A DNA stretch of 64,000 nucleotides from Leptoclinus maculatus (GCA_032191485.1 JAVDOI010000008.1:19264674-19328673); one strand, 5' to 3'; positions 12,001 to 21,884 are shown, counted from the first letter of the stretch. Made by a program: numbers and translations. The notes: generated by a model from the sequence alone, not told the origin.

Positions 12001-14100
12001 TTCTGTAGAGGTTATTTGGAATGGAAACCTGTGAACTCTGTGGTCTTGATGACACCTGGTTCAAAACCAGTGCTTTATTCCCAAATCAGCCAGTTTAAGT
12101 CCCTGAGATGTAAACTGGCTGTGCAACTGACCAAGTGAGTGCAGTTGTTGTAATTACGTCCCTTTTGAATGCTCAAATATATTTGCAGTGCAGTCCTGCA
12201 TTGTGCATGTGGTGCACAGCTGACTACTGAAGCTGTCACAGCTGGATTGTCCCTTTCACTGTACTGACTGGTCTCACATCGGCCCTCTGCCCGTATTATA
12301 ACTAGATTAGGGATTTGCAGATTTGTAATCGGTGTTGTTTCTCTGATGTCCCGTCATTCCCACCCTCCCCCCAAGTGTTTGATGGATTAGGCGACTTGCT
12401 GATGCCCTCCATAACACCCCAGAGCACCGGCGGCAGCACTGCTGGAAGTATAGCAGGAAGCATGGGAACTCCTGTCGCAGCGGGAGGGATTGCAGCTGCT
12501 CCTCCAACGAAAGCCGTCGGAGGAGACCTGGACTCGTCACTGGCCAACCTGATTGGAGGTAGACTGCAGCTTTGTTTGTCTGGAGTTCAGTCATTTCTTT
12601 TTTCTAATTAAATATAAATTGAACTTGTTCTTCTTTCTTTCTGCTGTTCAGACCTTGGAGTAAAGAAAAAGTAAGTGTGTGTTTAAAGATGTAACTTCTA
12701 TAAATGCATGATGTTTGTTGAGGCTTTGACATGTATGCATAGCTCCTGCAGAGCTGCAATGTTTGTGAAAAACTAAATTGAGGGAGCAACAAGGCTTTAA
12801 GGAAGTTTTAAACTAGGTCAAAAAAGAAGAAAATCATGCATTTTTTCATGTCATTTTTTAGACATATTTTATCATATGAGCTGCTTACTTTTAGATTGCA
12901 TCAAACCTGCATCTTGTTTTGTGCTCATTTCTTTGGTTTGATTTTGTTGAATCATAGCCACCATATTATTATAAGTTTTCCACAGCTATCTAGATACTAT
13001 AAGAGGGAATACTATGTGATGAATGTGACAGCAGTAGTTTGATTTCGTTAGGATTTCTTTGGAGAAAAAATTGTCTTATCCGTTAGTCTTATCTAACGGA
13101 TTTTCTGCAGTCGCAGACCGACGAATAGCACAGTAGAGCCTGATGTGTATCCTGTGTTTGATTCTCACTAGGGACCCACAGAGTGAGAAGAAGCTGACAG
13201 GAGGGGCCAACTGGATGCCACATGTAGCTCCCACAAGCTGGGCTACACCAGGAGCCCCCATGGTAAGAACAGCATCGACACCGCGGCCCCTGCACACTTC
13301 ATCCAGGCCAGGACCTTGCATGGTAGCTCCGCCTCCATCGCTGTATGAATTGGTGAATGAGAGGCAAATTTGAAATTGCTTTGCAAGGTAGAAAAGGAGC
13401 TATATTAATGCAGACCATTTATTTCTCTAGACATCAGAAATAACAAAGATAAAAATGGCAAAAGAAAAGTTCTTTCACAATTGCATCCATTGGAATTCAC
13501 ATTGGCTCTTCTCCGTGTCTCTCTAGGCTGGTTCCGCCCCTGGAGCTCCTGGGGCCCCAGTAGCAGCCATGGTGCCGCCAATGAGCGCACAGCCTGGCTT
13601 TGGCATGGTGAGCTTCAGTTCATGCAGAGAAAGTTCTCCAGAATTTAACTGTGAACCTTTATCAGCTTTTATTCAGCAGGATTAACCGTTGCAGTTTACA
13701 AATATTTACTAGCCATATCATTATGATGGCAGATGATGATAAATCTGCATAGCCCTTAAACGTCTACTGTGTTATTCCTGTGTTACCAGCCTCCTGCAGG
13801 AGGGCCTGGAGCTCCTATGATGCAGCCCATGATGGGGCAGTCTATGATGGGACAGCCCATGATGAGACCTCCCTTCACTGGGGTGGCTGGAGCTGCACCA
13901 GGAGCACCGGTAACAAACCACCCATAGTAAAACCCTACAGTGAATAATCAATCAATTTATACTTCATTTCAGGAAGATTCATGTTATCGTAAAAAGATGC
14001 TGCAATTTTCTGTTCTTATTTTTCTCAGATTCCTCCAAACAAGAGCCCCAAGAAGCCAAAGGACCCTTTGGCAGATCTCGACCTCAAAGACTTCTTATAA
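27..14100 (+). CDS. snap91: SNAP91 / AP180 clathrin coat assembly protein, C-terminal part (17 exons, 5' incomplete)
   Basis: Exons: 27-217, 346-440, 1455-1469, 1714-1926, 3588-3665, 5518-5751, 7017-7100, 7398-7466, 7842-7985, 8651-8722, 10078-10374, 12376-12558, 12652-12670, 13172-13262, 13527-13607, 13790-13909, 14029-14100. All have AG/GT borders and agreeing phases; together 2058 nt = 685 codons plus TAA. AP180 binds PIP2 membranes by an N-terminal ANTH domain (outside the window), and its disordered tail recruits clathrin and AP-2 at presynaptic endocytic sites. The visible part is that tail: Ala/Pro/Ser/Thr-rich with many DLF, DIF, DAF, DSF and DLL motifs. It ends in blocks diagnostic of AP180 rather than its paralogue PICALM: FDGLGDLLMP, DLDSSLANLIG, EKKLTGGANW, QPMMRPPF and the terminus KDPLADLDLKDFL. 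Whether all exons are used in one mRNA cannot be seen; the tail is somewhat longer than I recall for mammals, so some are probably alternative. Confidence 0.95.
218..1454 (+). other. SNAP91 introns (with exon 346-440 between)
   Basis: Intronic sequence around exon 346-440. It ends in a CT microsatellite at about 1410-1437 that forms the polypyrimidine tract of the 15-nt microexon at 1455. No other feature seen. Confidence 0.6.
1927..3587 (+). other. SNAP91 intron
   Basis: Non-coding, AT-rich, with no repeat family or exon that I can support. The acceptor before exon 3588 is CCCTAG. Confidence 0.6.
3666..5517 (+). other. SNAP91 intron holding a teleost dispersed repeat and a poly-C run
   Basis: Contains a copy of the 'TTAGCATGCTAAC' repeat (about 4320-4760, listed separately) and a C homopolymer at about 5462-5475 just before the acceptor at 5517. 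The acceptor is AAG rather than the usual CAG/TAG. Confidence 0.6.
4320..4760 (+). repeat. Teleost 'TTAGCATGCTAAC' dispersed repeat, copy 1
   Basis: Shows the modules shared by five copies in this window: a 'gtacagac..catggtcaccagaggatgaatcctactgactttg' type segment near 4430-4480, then 'gctaatgttagcatgctaac' near 4603-4622, then 'agcatttagct' and a closing 'gtaaagcctcacag' segment. I know this family as very common in spiny-rayed fish. I cannot name its class from sequence alone. Confidence 0.7.
5752..7016 (+). other. SNAP91 intron with a GAT microsatellite and a dispersed repeat
   Basis: An imperfect (GAT)n tract runs from about 5800 to 5880. A second copy of the TTAGCATGCTAAC repeat occupies about 6400-6850. 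The acceptor is TCTTAG at 7016. Confidence 0.6.
6400..6850 (+). repeat. Teleost 'TTAGCATGCTAAC' dispersed repeat, copy 2
   Basis: Carries 'tcagcaactgttggattgattgaat', 'gctaatgttagcatgctaac' at about 6570-6590, 'gtgagcatgtta' and 'cctaagtacagcctcac', in the same order as the other copies. It is intronic in SNAP91. Confidence 0.7.
8723..10077 (+). other. SNAP91 intron
   Basis: No exon seen. At about 9550-9640 a short fragment with 'gggtcacaagataaatctgac' and 'gagatggttaatg' resembles the fragment at 32515-32600 and is probably a dispersed DNA-transposon relic. Confidence 0.5.
10116..10222 (+). repeat. snap91: Coding 12-bp minisatellite (ALAP repeat) in SNAP91
   Basis: Inside the exon 10078-10374 a 12-bp unit (GCTCTGGCTCCA with CTT variants) is repeated about nine times and encodes eight consecutive Ala-Leu-Ala-Pro tetrapeptides, followed by Thr-Leu-Ala-Pro. 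It lies just before MQNDLLES, the position equivalent to the QNNLLQ segment of mammalian AP180. The near-identity of the units points to recent slippage expansion in a disordered region. The copy number is probably polymorphic. Confidence 0.85.
10375..12375 (+). other. SNAP91 intron carrying a hAT-like element
   Basis: The middle of this 2.0-kb intron is occupied by the putative hAT-like element at 11067-11957 (listed separately). The remainder is pyrimidine-rich (10680-10900) without exon-like sequence. Confidence 0.6.
11067..11957 (+). mobile_element. Putative non-autonomous hAT-like element with internal degenerate minisatellite
   Basis: The left end starts CAGTGGCTTT and the right end finishes GGTTGAGAGCCACTG, giving short complementary termini of the 'CAGTGGTTCTCAACC' type known from non-autonomous hAT elements. 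The 8-bp flanks (TTGTAGAG and CCTTAGTG) match at only 4 of 8 positions, so target duplication is not proven. The interior, 11345-11740, is a strongly diverged tandem repeat built on 'gttagctaaaagtaatg' and 'aataaacagttgaaat'. No ORF of a transposase is present. Confidence 0.5.
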
Positions 14101-16900
14101 CGCCCCAGGTGGGAGCGCGGACCAGTACATGCAGTATAGTAAATTGTAGGACAGTATGCCACAACTTACGGAGGACTTTGATACATTAACTGTGTTGTGG
14201 TTGATATGTAGAGTTGGAGGACAGAAGGTTCAAATGGCTTTGCCACTACAATGTTTAAATAACAGAGATAGAGACTTGAGAAATGACATAGACTACAAAA
14301 TTGCACCTTTTTACACACTTTGCATTTAAGTGGAATATTTGAAGTGAACAGTCTCAGAACTATTTATATTTTAATGGATCATTGGCTACTAATCAGCGCT
14401 AATTAACGGTACTGTGTGAAGCATTTAGGGGGATCTATTGGCAGAAATGGAATATGATATTATTAAGTATGTTCTCTTAGACTAAGAGTCGTGTTTTCGT
14501 TACGTTAGAATGAGCCGTTTTTTATCTACATATAGAGTGGGTCCTCTTCACGTAGCCGGCCGCCATGTTTCTACAGTAGCCCAGAACGGACAAACCAAGC
14601 ACTGGCTCTAGAAAGGGACATTGGCGTTTTTACATCGGCCATTGCAGTTGGCACACAAGAAAAGTTTCTGTTGGTTGCAGTCTGCAACCTCACCGCTAGA
14701 TGCCACCAGATCCTACACACTGGACTTTTAACCGTTTTCAGTGTGCTTGGAGTGCTTGAACCCCTTTAAAAAAAAAAAAACACCATCAGTATTCATGGAA
14801 AAACGTGACAAAAATTAAATCACTGTCTGTCAGCTTTGCATTATTTAAAATGTGTCTGACTCTTATGTTGAAATGTTCTCTATTTCCTGTCTTCCAGCTG
14901 CTTTCGTCTCTGGAGCAGGGCCCTCTCACCTTTTACCTGGTGTCTGTCAACATCTCAGGATGTTCAGCGACTACAAGAGCCTCTTATCTCCACCCCGCCC
15001 ATCAACACCCCACCCTTCTCCTGTGTGATGTCGTAGCACAAACTGTGAAAGTGAACCATAGCGGATTACATATATATATATATATATATATATGAGAAAA
15101 AAAATACAAGTGTGTGCTTATGTAGATGTTCTAATCTTTTGTCTAAAGAAAATCACTCAAAACCCAGACAAAAAAAAAGTGAACGAAAGTGAAGGCGTGT
15201 GTGTTTAGGTTTATTTCCAGTGTTGAGTTGAACGATGGATGTGCTTTGGTGTCCTAAGCCCCACCCACCACCCCATATGTGTCCCCCCGCCTCCTTATAA
15301 AGGGGGAGGAGCTCTTCTTTGTCCCACTCTGATTGGATAAGAGTGGTGAACAAAGCCCCGGTAGATTTCTTTGGAGAAACCTGTTGTGTGTTGTTTACAG
15401 AAAGGTCCTCGTTGATGTACATAGATTTCTCTGGCGAGGACTAGTTCTCTATTCTGTATGTCTGTTGAAGAGAAATATAAATGTGAATCTGACATGAAAT
15501 TGTAAGAAGTCGTGTGAGTATCCTTCTATTTCCCGTCATCTTTTGAAAGTATTCGGAAACAAATATGTCTACCGCTACATAATTACTGTATATTAAGAAA
15601 CACCTTCCATGGGCGTCTGAATCATACCAGACCAGCAAGTGATCCTTTTCATTTTGTTCTTTTTTTTTAACTTGTGGCTTATTTTTGTATGTTTCTTTAT
15701 TTGTCCCGTGTTACATTTACATGTTCTGTTTCTGTTAGAATAATCATCCTCAAACTGCTGTCGATATATTTGCTGGCATCGCTATTAAAGAACATATCTT
15801 ACAACTAACTCCCAGAGAAAATGCTTTAGTTATTCGTCAGAGAGGTAAACTCAAACTGTCCCTCAGTATAACTGTACATGTTTCTACCTGCGGTTGTGAC
15901 TCTACCCATGTGGATATGTGTGTTGCCTGTGCTTTCATTATAACTACGACCAGGTCAGTATGATTCCCTTTTGTATTTAGAGTAGAAGATTATTCCATTG
16001 CCATACTAAACTCTATGTTCAGACAGATCAAATGAAAAGGTTTCAAAGAATAGCAGAAAACCAACATCCAGTAGAAAGGACTTTAGTAGCAGTCAGGTCG
16101 AGCTTTTGCTAAACAAACAAAGTTCTGTTTACACTCACTGTTCCTCACCAAATAAGCTTTTGGGTGCGTCATTGAGGCCTAACAAATGTGATGAATGAAT
16201 TTACTTCCTCATGAAACATTTGAAAAGCCAATTTTTTGAAAACTTTGAAAGCTACATTGTTTACACACAAAAGGGGGCCTAAGGACTGAACTCCACAGGG
16301 TACCTTTAAGTTCCATGATACTGCACTAACCTATTGCAACCATTGCTGGTCATTACGGGCCAAGTGACGCATGCATATGCCTGCAATGCTGCTTTGACAA
16401 TATTGTAATTAACCTGAAAATGCAATATATTTGATTTCTGTCTGAACATATTTTTTGTTCAAGTTGTTCATTTGATCTTTGCTGACCTTTCGGCCCATTG
16501 TCAGTTGAGCAGTACATATTGTCAGTGGCCACAGGAGGATGCCACTGTCTGTCTAGCCATGATCATAACACAAAGCTCCTCTGTTCCCCGCAGACTAACC
16601 ATGAAATCGATGTGTTGATATGCATGTGGACAGCTGCTGTGTAACACCCCGGTCCTGTGCTGTAAACCAGACTAACGTAAAGCCTACTCGGCGTGTCGTC
16701 TTTTCAGTGGACTGAATGAGCAATTGGTCTTGAGAATCTGATATGATTCAGAGAAAACGATGGGAGATTATTAACATTTTTCATGACTGAATTATTCAAA
16801 TTGTATTTTTGTTTTGTTGTAAATTTATTTTATTTACGATGGCCCGCCCCAGTGCATGTAAGCCCTTTGAGGTGCAATAAATTCAATGACGGATTGAACA
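14101..16900 (+). other. snap91: SNAP91 3' untranslated region and downstream sequence, with a possible 3'UTR intron
   Basis: Eight bases after the stop codon comes CCCCAG|GTGGGA (donor GT at 14109). At 14891-14897 there is CTTCCAG followed by CTGCTTTCG, an acceptor-like site. A 3'UTR intron of 14109-14897 is therefore plausible, and so close to the stop that it would not be expected to trigger nonsense-mediated decay. A TA microsatellite lies at about 15068-15093. Candidate polyadenylation signals are ATTAAA at 15784 and AATAAA at 16876. Confidence 0.5.
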
Positions 16901-18800
16901 GCCCATGATGAGGACTTCTTTTCTTCCACAAAGATTTTAGACGTGTCACTTTGAAGCTGTATTTCATAAAGTTAAATCCCAACACATCAACAGTGTGTTC
17001 ATGACCAAGGCCTTATTACCAGCTTGGTAAAGCGGGCAAATGCCGAAGGCCCCAGACCCTCAGGGGCCCAAAAATCCCTCCAGGTGCATTGCTTGTAATT
17101 TGGTTTTTGGACACTTCATTAATTCAGAATTTTGGAATTTACACCACTGAATTAAAATACAGACTAATGCAGATCCTTCATTTCTACCCATAGAAGGACC
17201 TTCTGTCAAAATCCAGATTCAAAATCCACATTCCCAATATACAGTTGTTTTAACTCATATGACCAAAAAACAATTACCAAAGAAAACCAGCACAAGTGTT
17301 TGTTTCTGGGGATTTTGAGCCATTTTGAGCAATTGTGAGCCATTTTGAGCTCTCTGACGCTCTCATAATTCTCCTTCATGGAATTTTCTCGTCTCTGTGT
17401 GTGTGTGTATGTGGGTCTTCCTAAGGCCTGTGATTGGCGGACTTTCGTCATGTGACCACTTTTTCGAACCGGAAGAATGAAACGAATGCACCAGGAAGTT
17501 CCTTGAGATGACTCACTGACTTTCTAGCCACTAAAAAGCCAAAGGCGCGCCGAGCCTCCCCCGAGAGTAAAATCATTGGCTCAACAGTAAAAGGCAGACC
17601 ATCTCGTCATACATGCATTGTAAAAGTCCACCATTTCGTCACAAACACACTGAAACACACAGAGACGCACACACACAGACAAGAGAACATGTCCGAACAC
17701 GTTTGAAATGGATTACCGGCAGTTTCCAGCGTTTTTCTTCAAGAAAATCATCTCAAGGTACGAAGCATTTACATTTTGCGGAGCTGTTGTTGAGCCGTTG
17801 TTCGTCGGTTTTCTTGCGATAAGTTTTTAATGGTTTCAAGGAGAGGAATATGAAAGATACGAGTGGATTCGCTGTAGAGTCCTCGTGCTTTCTGATCTAC
17901 GGGTCGGCCATGATCGCAGTTAGTTTTGTCTTGGTATCTGAAAACGAAGTGCGTAGCTCGCTGTTTCCTGGCGAAAAAATACGTAAAACTGTAGTAGTAC
18001 TTCTGGTATATTTAATTACTTCGTGTATAACTGTTTTTTGAGTGAGTAAAATGATTCTATGTTTTTTTCGGCCAGAATCTCATCGTTATATAGGTATATG
18101 ATATGTCATAAAATATAATTTTATTCGTTTAGCAAACGTGATTTGTACTACATGTGCGTACTACATGTGCGTTATATATGGGGCACTCGCGGCAAAAAGG
18201 TTAAAACAAATCAGGTTCTTGTTAACAGCAGTATTCCCTTTACACAGTAGCGATCATATCTCTTCACTATCTGTGCTCAGTGTGCTGACTGTATGTGAAA
18301 CGTTCCACTGCTGTGCAACATGAATAAAATGTTTCAGCACGTTTCATCTAAATGTGTCTTCATGACAGTCAGAGCATGTGAATGCAGCTCTACTGTTCAT
18401 CAATATAATGCTGTAACTCCGAGGTGATGATGGTTACCCAGCGATCAAAGAATAAAGACACTTTACGCACAATTTAGGTGTATTTTCCCTTTAACTCGCG
18501 AGATGCAGGTAGCATGTTTTATACTTAATGTGAATATAATTCATACATCTTATTCTGAAAACCGGATGTTCGTCTGAAGGAACCGGATGTTGCCTCACGT
18601 TAATCTTTCCGCTAACTTTCTTAGCTCATTCTTGAGGCTCATACGTGACGTCATTCGTTGCGATCCTAAAGGTGCGTTCACACCAAACGCGACGCGAACG
18701 CACCTTGAGAACGTTCCTCAGACCGACATCTCCACAATACTAACCGGCTGCAGTTTGTCTCCACTTCTCTGTAGCATCTGTTAGCTTGTCTTGCTTTAGT
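16901..18800. other. Intergenic sequence downstream of SNAP91
   Basis: No recognised gene. The stretch contains a small tandem repeat of 'ttttgagc' at about 17315-17350, a CA-rich patch near 17640-17680, and an imperfect inverted repeat at about 18669-18706 (arms AAGGTGCGTTC and GAACGCACCTT) around the 'caccaaacgcgacgcg' sequence. A 63-codon ORF at 17850-18041 has two hydrophobic stretches but no recognisable family. Confidence 0.4.
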
Positions 18801-18819
18801 TTATCTTTACTTCTCCCAC

Positions 18820-18862
18820 ACGCTGCATCAACGTAGTCTGAAGACTTCCTCCACCGCTGCCA
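18820..18862 (+). repeat. 43-bp direct repeat, left copy
   Basis: These 43 bases recur without a mismatch at 31291-31333, on the same strand, 12.5 kb away. The identity stops abruptly on both sides. The two copies bracket the region holding ERO1 exons 2-4, the palindrome array and the Tc1 remnant. Confidence 0.8.
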
Positions 18863-18885
18863 GTGAGCAATGCACTTTCAAAATA

Positions 18886-18988
18886 AAAAAAAATAAAAAA
18901 ATGCGTTAACTCGCGATAACATAATTGTCGGCGTTAATTAATGAATGCGTTAACGCGATAATAACACGTTAACTTGCCCAGCACTAAT
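18886..18988 (+). mobile_element. hAT-family terminal fragment (end ..GCCCAGCACTA)
   Basis: AT-rich sequence with 'gcgttaactcgcgataac' and 'gcgttaacgcgat' motifs ending TTGCCCAGCACTA. That end is the complement of the TAGTGCTGGGCAA terminus seen at 32701. It is most simply the 3' terminus of an element whose body is missing here. Confidence 0.5.
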
Positions 18989-19319
18989 ATATATATGTAT
19001 GTATTAGGGGTGTAACGGTTCACAAAAGTCACGGTTCGGTTCGGTACGGTACAGTGGAGCCACGGTTCGGTACGTTTCGGTACGTTTTCAATACAGTAGA
19101 AAACTATAAATGCCAGAGAAACGTACTTGATTTTAAAATATATTTATTCATTAAAACTAACATCATAAAGCTATTCTTTGACTTTGAACAATGATGGATC
19201 TATACCTGAGTGACCCATCTTCTGGGGTGTCTTCTTAGCAACACATAAGCATAAAAAACTAAAACTGCTCCTTAAAAAATGTAACGTTAATGTAGTAGTT
19301 TTCTTGTACAAAGCGGAAA

Positions 19320-19595
19320 TTACGGTTTGGCTGAAATGGGCTCGTGAAGGAGTAGTGTAACGGGCTCAATAACATTCAGCAGGTTCATAAAGCGTTTTAC
19401 ACGACAGAGTCGGGTCTCATGTCCGCGGCTATAAATGTACCAACCACCGTGGTGATCGCTTGTTGATCGCGTTGATTTTTTATCCACCACTCTCTCACCA
19501 TCGCCCTCATAGTTCACAGAGAAACCAAAGTGGCTCCAAACACCAGACCTGTAGGCCGTTGGAGGATCTTTTATTCCTGGTCTATTACTAGCCAT
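19320..19595 (-). pseudogene. Remnant of a hAT transposase N-terminus (BED-finger leader)
   Basis: On the minus strand, starting at the ATG at 19595-19593, the reading begins MASNRPGIKDPPTAYRSGVW followed by SHFGFSVNYEGDGERVVDKK. This resembles the segment that leads into the BED zinc finger of ZBED-type hAT transposases. The Cys-x2-Cys...His/Cys ligands that should follow are absent, and the sequence then becomes unrelated, so no functional finger or catalytic domain remains. The open frame runs upstream of the likely start to 19796 only by chance. It is a decayed coding remnant inside the non-autonomous element. Confidence 0.5.
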
Positions 19596-19809
19596 GTTGC
19601 ACCGAGCTAACGTTAGCTTCGTGTAGCGTGTCTCACAGCGCAAAGTGCCGACTGGAGTAGGAAGTGTTTCTTTGGTGGTGGGCGTGTCAGAGAGCACGCT
19701 GTCTGTTACGTCATGTGTGTTGCCAGTTTGAGAACAGTGGCTCCACCGAAAACATAATATTTCCCACAATTTAAGCTTCTGCATTTCCAAATGCACTAAA
19801 AAAAAACAA

Positions 19810-20044
19810 AAAACTAAAAAATATACACTATATTTATCCCTTTATGGGGGACATTTTTCTCTGCATTTGACCCATCCCTGTATATAGGGAGCAGTGGGCT
19901 GCCAATGACAGGCACCCGGGGAGCTAGGGGTACAGTGTCTTGCTCAGGGACACTTCGACACATGACACGGCCCAGTCAAGGATTGAACCTTCGACCTTGC
20001 GGTTACCAGACAACCCTCTTAACCCAGGGAGCCACGGTCGCCCC

Positions 20045-20046
<2 letters not shown>
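19810..20046 (-). mobile_element. tRNA-derived SINE nested in the hAT element
   Basis: Read on the minus strand, the sequence starts GGGGGCGACCGTGGCTCC, with an A-box-like TGGCTCCCTGGGT (about 20022-20034) and a B-box GGTTCAATCC (19980-19989), the spacing of a tRNA-type internal promoter. The body contains the 'gacacttcgacac' and 'tttgacccatccctg' segments common in fish. A run of about 30 A/T pairs adjoins its head at 20047-20076. I infer an RNA polymerase III retroposon and have not matched it to a named family. Confidence 0.6.
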
Positions 20047-20078
<32 letters not shown>

Positions 20079-20294
20079 GTATGAACGGTTTGTTCGGTTC
20101 GGCATGCGTACCGAACCGTGAGCCTCGTACCGAACGGTTCAATACGAATACGCGTATCGTTACACCCCTAGTATGTATGTGTATGAAGTTACTGGGCGTT
20201 CCTGTCCTACACGACGTAAACCAATCACGTCCCGTTCGGGTGGGACAGGAAGTAGACCCTCGTTAGATGGGATCCGGTTCTCCGTCCTCTGCAG

Positions 20295-20684
20295 GTCTCA
20301 GGAGATCTGGACGACTGCACTTGTGATGTGGAAACCATCGACGGCTTCAACAACCACAAACTCTTCCCCAAACTTCAAACTCTTCTGGAGTCGGACTACT
20401 TCAGGTTCTACAAGGTGACACACACACACACACACACACACAATCACACACAGATATTGATACTGAGGACTCGTGTCGATGGTCTGCAGGTGAACCTGAA
20501 CAAGGTGTGTCCGTTCTGGAGGGTCGGAGGTGACTGTGGTCTGAAGGACTGTGCTGTGAAGCCCTGCTCTCCTTGTGAGTTCATGAACCTAAACACACTC
20601 ACCTGTATTCACATCACTCAAACTCTGATCTCTGCCAAACAGAACCAGGTTCCAGAGGGGATCAGATCCTCCTTCCAAGACCAG
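20295..20684 (+). pseudogene. ERO1 (ER oxidoreductin) exons 2-4 only; probably a broken copy
   Basis: Exons 20295-20414 (40 codons: [20 protein letters not shown]...ESDYFRFYK), 20490-20574 ([17 protein letters not shown]...CAVKPCSP) and 20643-20684 ([14 protein letters not shown]) have AG/GT borders. ERO1 oxidises PDI in the ER lumen; the CTCDVETID segment is the hallmark N-terminal cysteine region, including the shuttle-type Cys pair of the family. Two oddities: the second of these exons ends with one extra base (T) after the CSP codons, so splicing to the next exon as written makes TAA at the junction; and neither a first exon upstream nor any FAD-domain exon downstream is present. The matching first exon is 11 kb downstream at 31778. 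A CA microsatellite sits in the intron at 20416-20441. ERO1A versus ERO1B cannot be decided safely. Confidence 0.8.
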
Positions 20685-21880
20685 GTGAGTCGGTCCGGAC
20701 CAGCTGGGTCAGGTTTGGTTTTATTTTAAAATCAGAACAAGTATTTAAACAACTTATTTTTTACGTCGTCCATGAGAATCCCTAAATCCACCTGATTTTT
20801 ATTTATGTAACAAATGAGTCATTTGGGGATTATGACAAACATTTGTGATTTATAGTCAGGAAGTAACATAACATTTAAAAAAAGTAGTTTTGTGTGCAGT
20901 ATAAATCATGTTGGAATAATAAATAACAAATTTTGAGGAAGCTATAAAAAAAAGTGTAGATACAAGATCGGAAATATTTAACAAAAATACATTTGAACAA
21001 CTAATAAACAGCAGAATGTAAAGACTCTTTATCAGTTTATTATAACTAATTAATGGGACGCTTTAATAGTCACTATAGATAAAAAAGACATCCTTTGGAT
21101 TATATAGAAGTTACATTCAACACGTAGCTAACGGCTACTTTTATCGTCTCTTACAGGAGAAAATAGTCTTGAATTATTAACCTTTATTTAACCAGGCGAG
21201 TTATTAGGAACTAATTATTCTATATAATGATGTCATTAAAGGAACAGCTGCATCAAAACATCAAAACATCACAATAAACACATTCATTTAATAAGAACAC
21301 ACATTATTCTGAGATTAAAACGAGTGAATCAGTCACAAAGATCTTCACTCTCATACAAATATGATTGTTGAAGTACTTTGTGACTGAATGAATCCGTATT
21401 CTACCATCGTGAGTCAGGACTTAAATCATAGTCAACAAGAGTAAAACGTTGTGTGTGGAATCATAACTTGAATCTGATGATTGAAAATTAGTTATTTAAC
21501 ATAGCAACTGATTGAATTAATAACTGATTATTAATTTAGAAAAACTATATTACCCTTTAACGGGGAAAAAAGAGGAAGAGACCTGTGGGAGAGCAACAGA
21601 GGAGGGATCCCTCTCCCAGGATGGACAGAAGTGTAATATATGTCATGTGTACAGAGTAAACAACATAACAGAATTACAACACATTCAATGCATATGGCAG
21701 AACCACGGCAGCAGGCAAGACCAGGGCCCAGGTATCGCCACGATCCATGGAAACCTGTGAGGAGAGAAAGCACAAAGACTCCGGGGAAGAAGCAAAGTTA
21801 GTAATGAGCATTAATGGGACATCAATTCATACGGAAGGAGATGAAGAAGAGGACAGAGGTGCTCAGTGTATCCTAAAAGA
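20685..21880. other. Non-coding sequence after the ERO1 fragment
   Basis: AT-rich, with no further ERO1 exons in any frame that I can see. A short 'cctttatttaaccagg' motif at about 21181-21197 is a common fish transposon relic. Confidence 0.5.
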
Positions 21881-21884
21881 AAAA

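Larger units (their letters stand above)
1455..12558 (+). other. snap91: SNAP91 block of ten consecutive class 1-1 exons carrying DxF/DLL motifs
   Basis: Each exon from 1455 to 12558 begins after codon position 1 and ends after codon position 1 (lengths 15, 213, 78, 234, 84, 69, 144, 72, 297, 183; all multiples of 3). Most share one plan: they open by completing an Asp codon (DLL, DAF, DPF, DMF, DLP, DSF) and close with DLFGG, DAFGG, DIFGG, DLFGAG, DLLG or DLLGG. DPF/DxF-type motifs bind the AP-2 appendage and DLL-type motifs bind clathrin in known AP180 family members, so each exon is a small adaptor/clathrin-binding cassette. Any one can be skipped without changing frame. The exon at 1455 is a 15-nt microexon (DLLAEG including flanking bases). 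Confidence 0.85.
19005..20170 (+). mobile_element. Non-autonomous hAT element, complete, with terminal inverted repeats and 8-bp target duplication
   Basis: The element begins TAGGGGTGTAACGG and ends CGTTACACCCCTA, a 13-bp terminal inverted repeat. It is flanked by perfect 8-bp duplications GTATGTAT at 18997-19004 and 20171-20178, as expected of hAT transposition. The subterminal regions are rich in 'cggttcggttcggtacgg' and its complement. It is 1166 bp, too short for an intact transposase, but keeps the start of one on the minus strand (19595 downward) and a nested SINE. Confidence 0.9.

Noticed and set aside
27..14100. PICALM instead of SNAP91.
   Set aside because: The C-terminus KDPLADLDLKDFL, the GGANW block and the long DxF-rich tail are AP180-specific, and the neighbours agree.
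19975..20046. A tRNA gene on the minus strand, from A- and B-box matches.
   Set aside because: The cloverleaf arms do not pair and the sequence continues into a SINE body, so it is a tRNA-derived retroposon.
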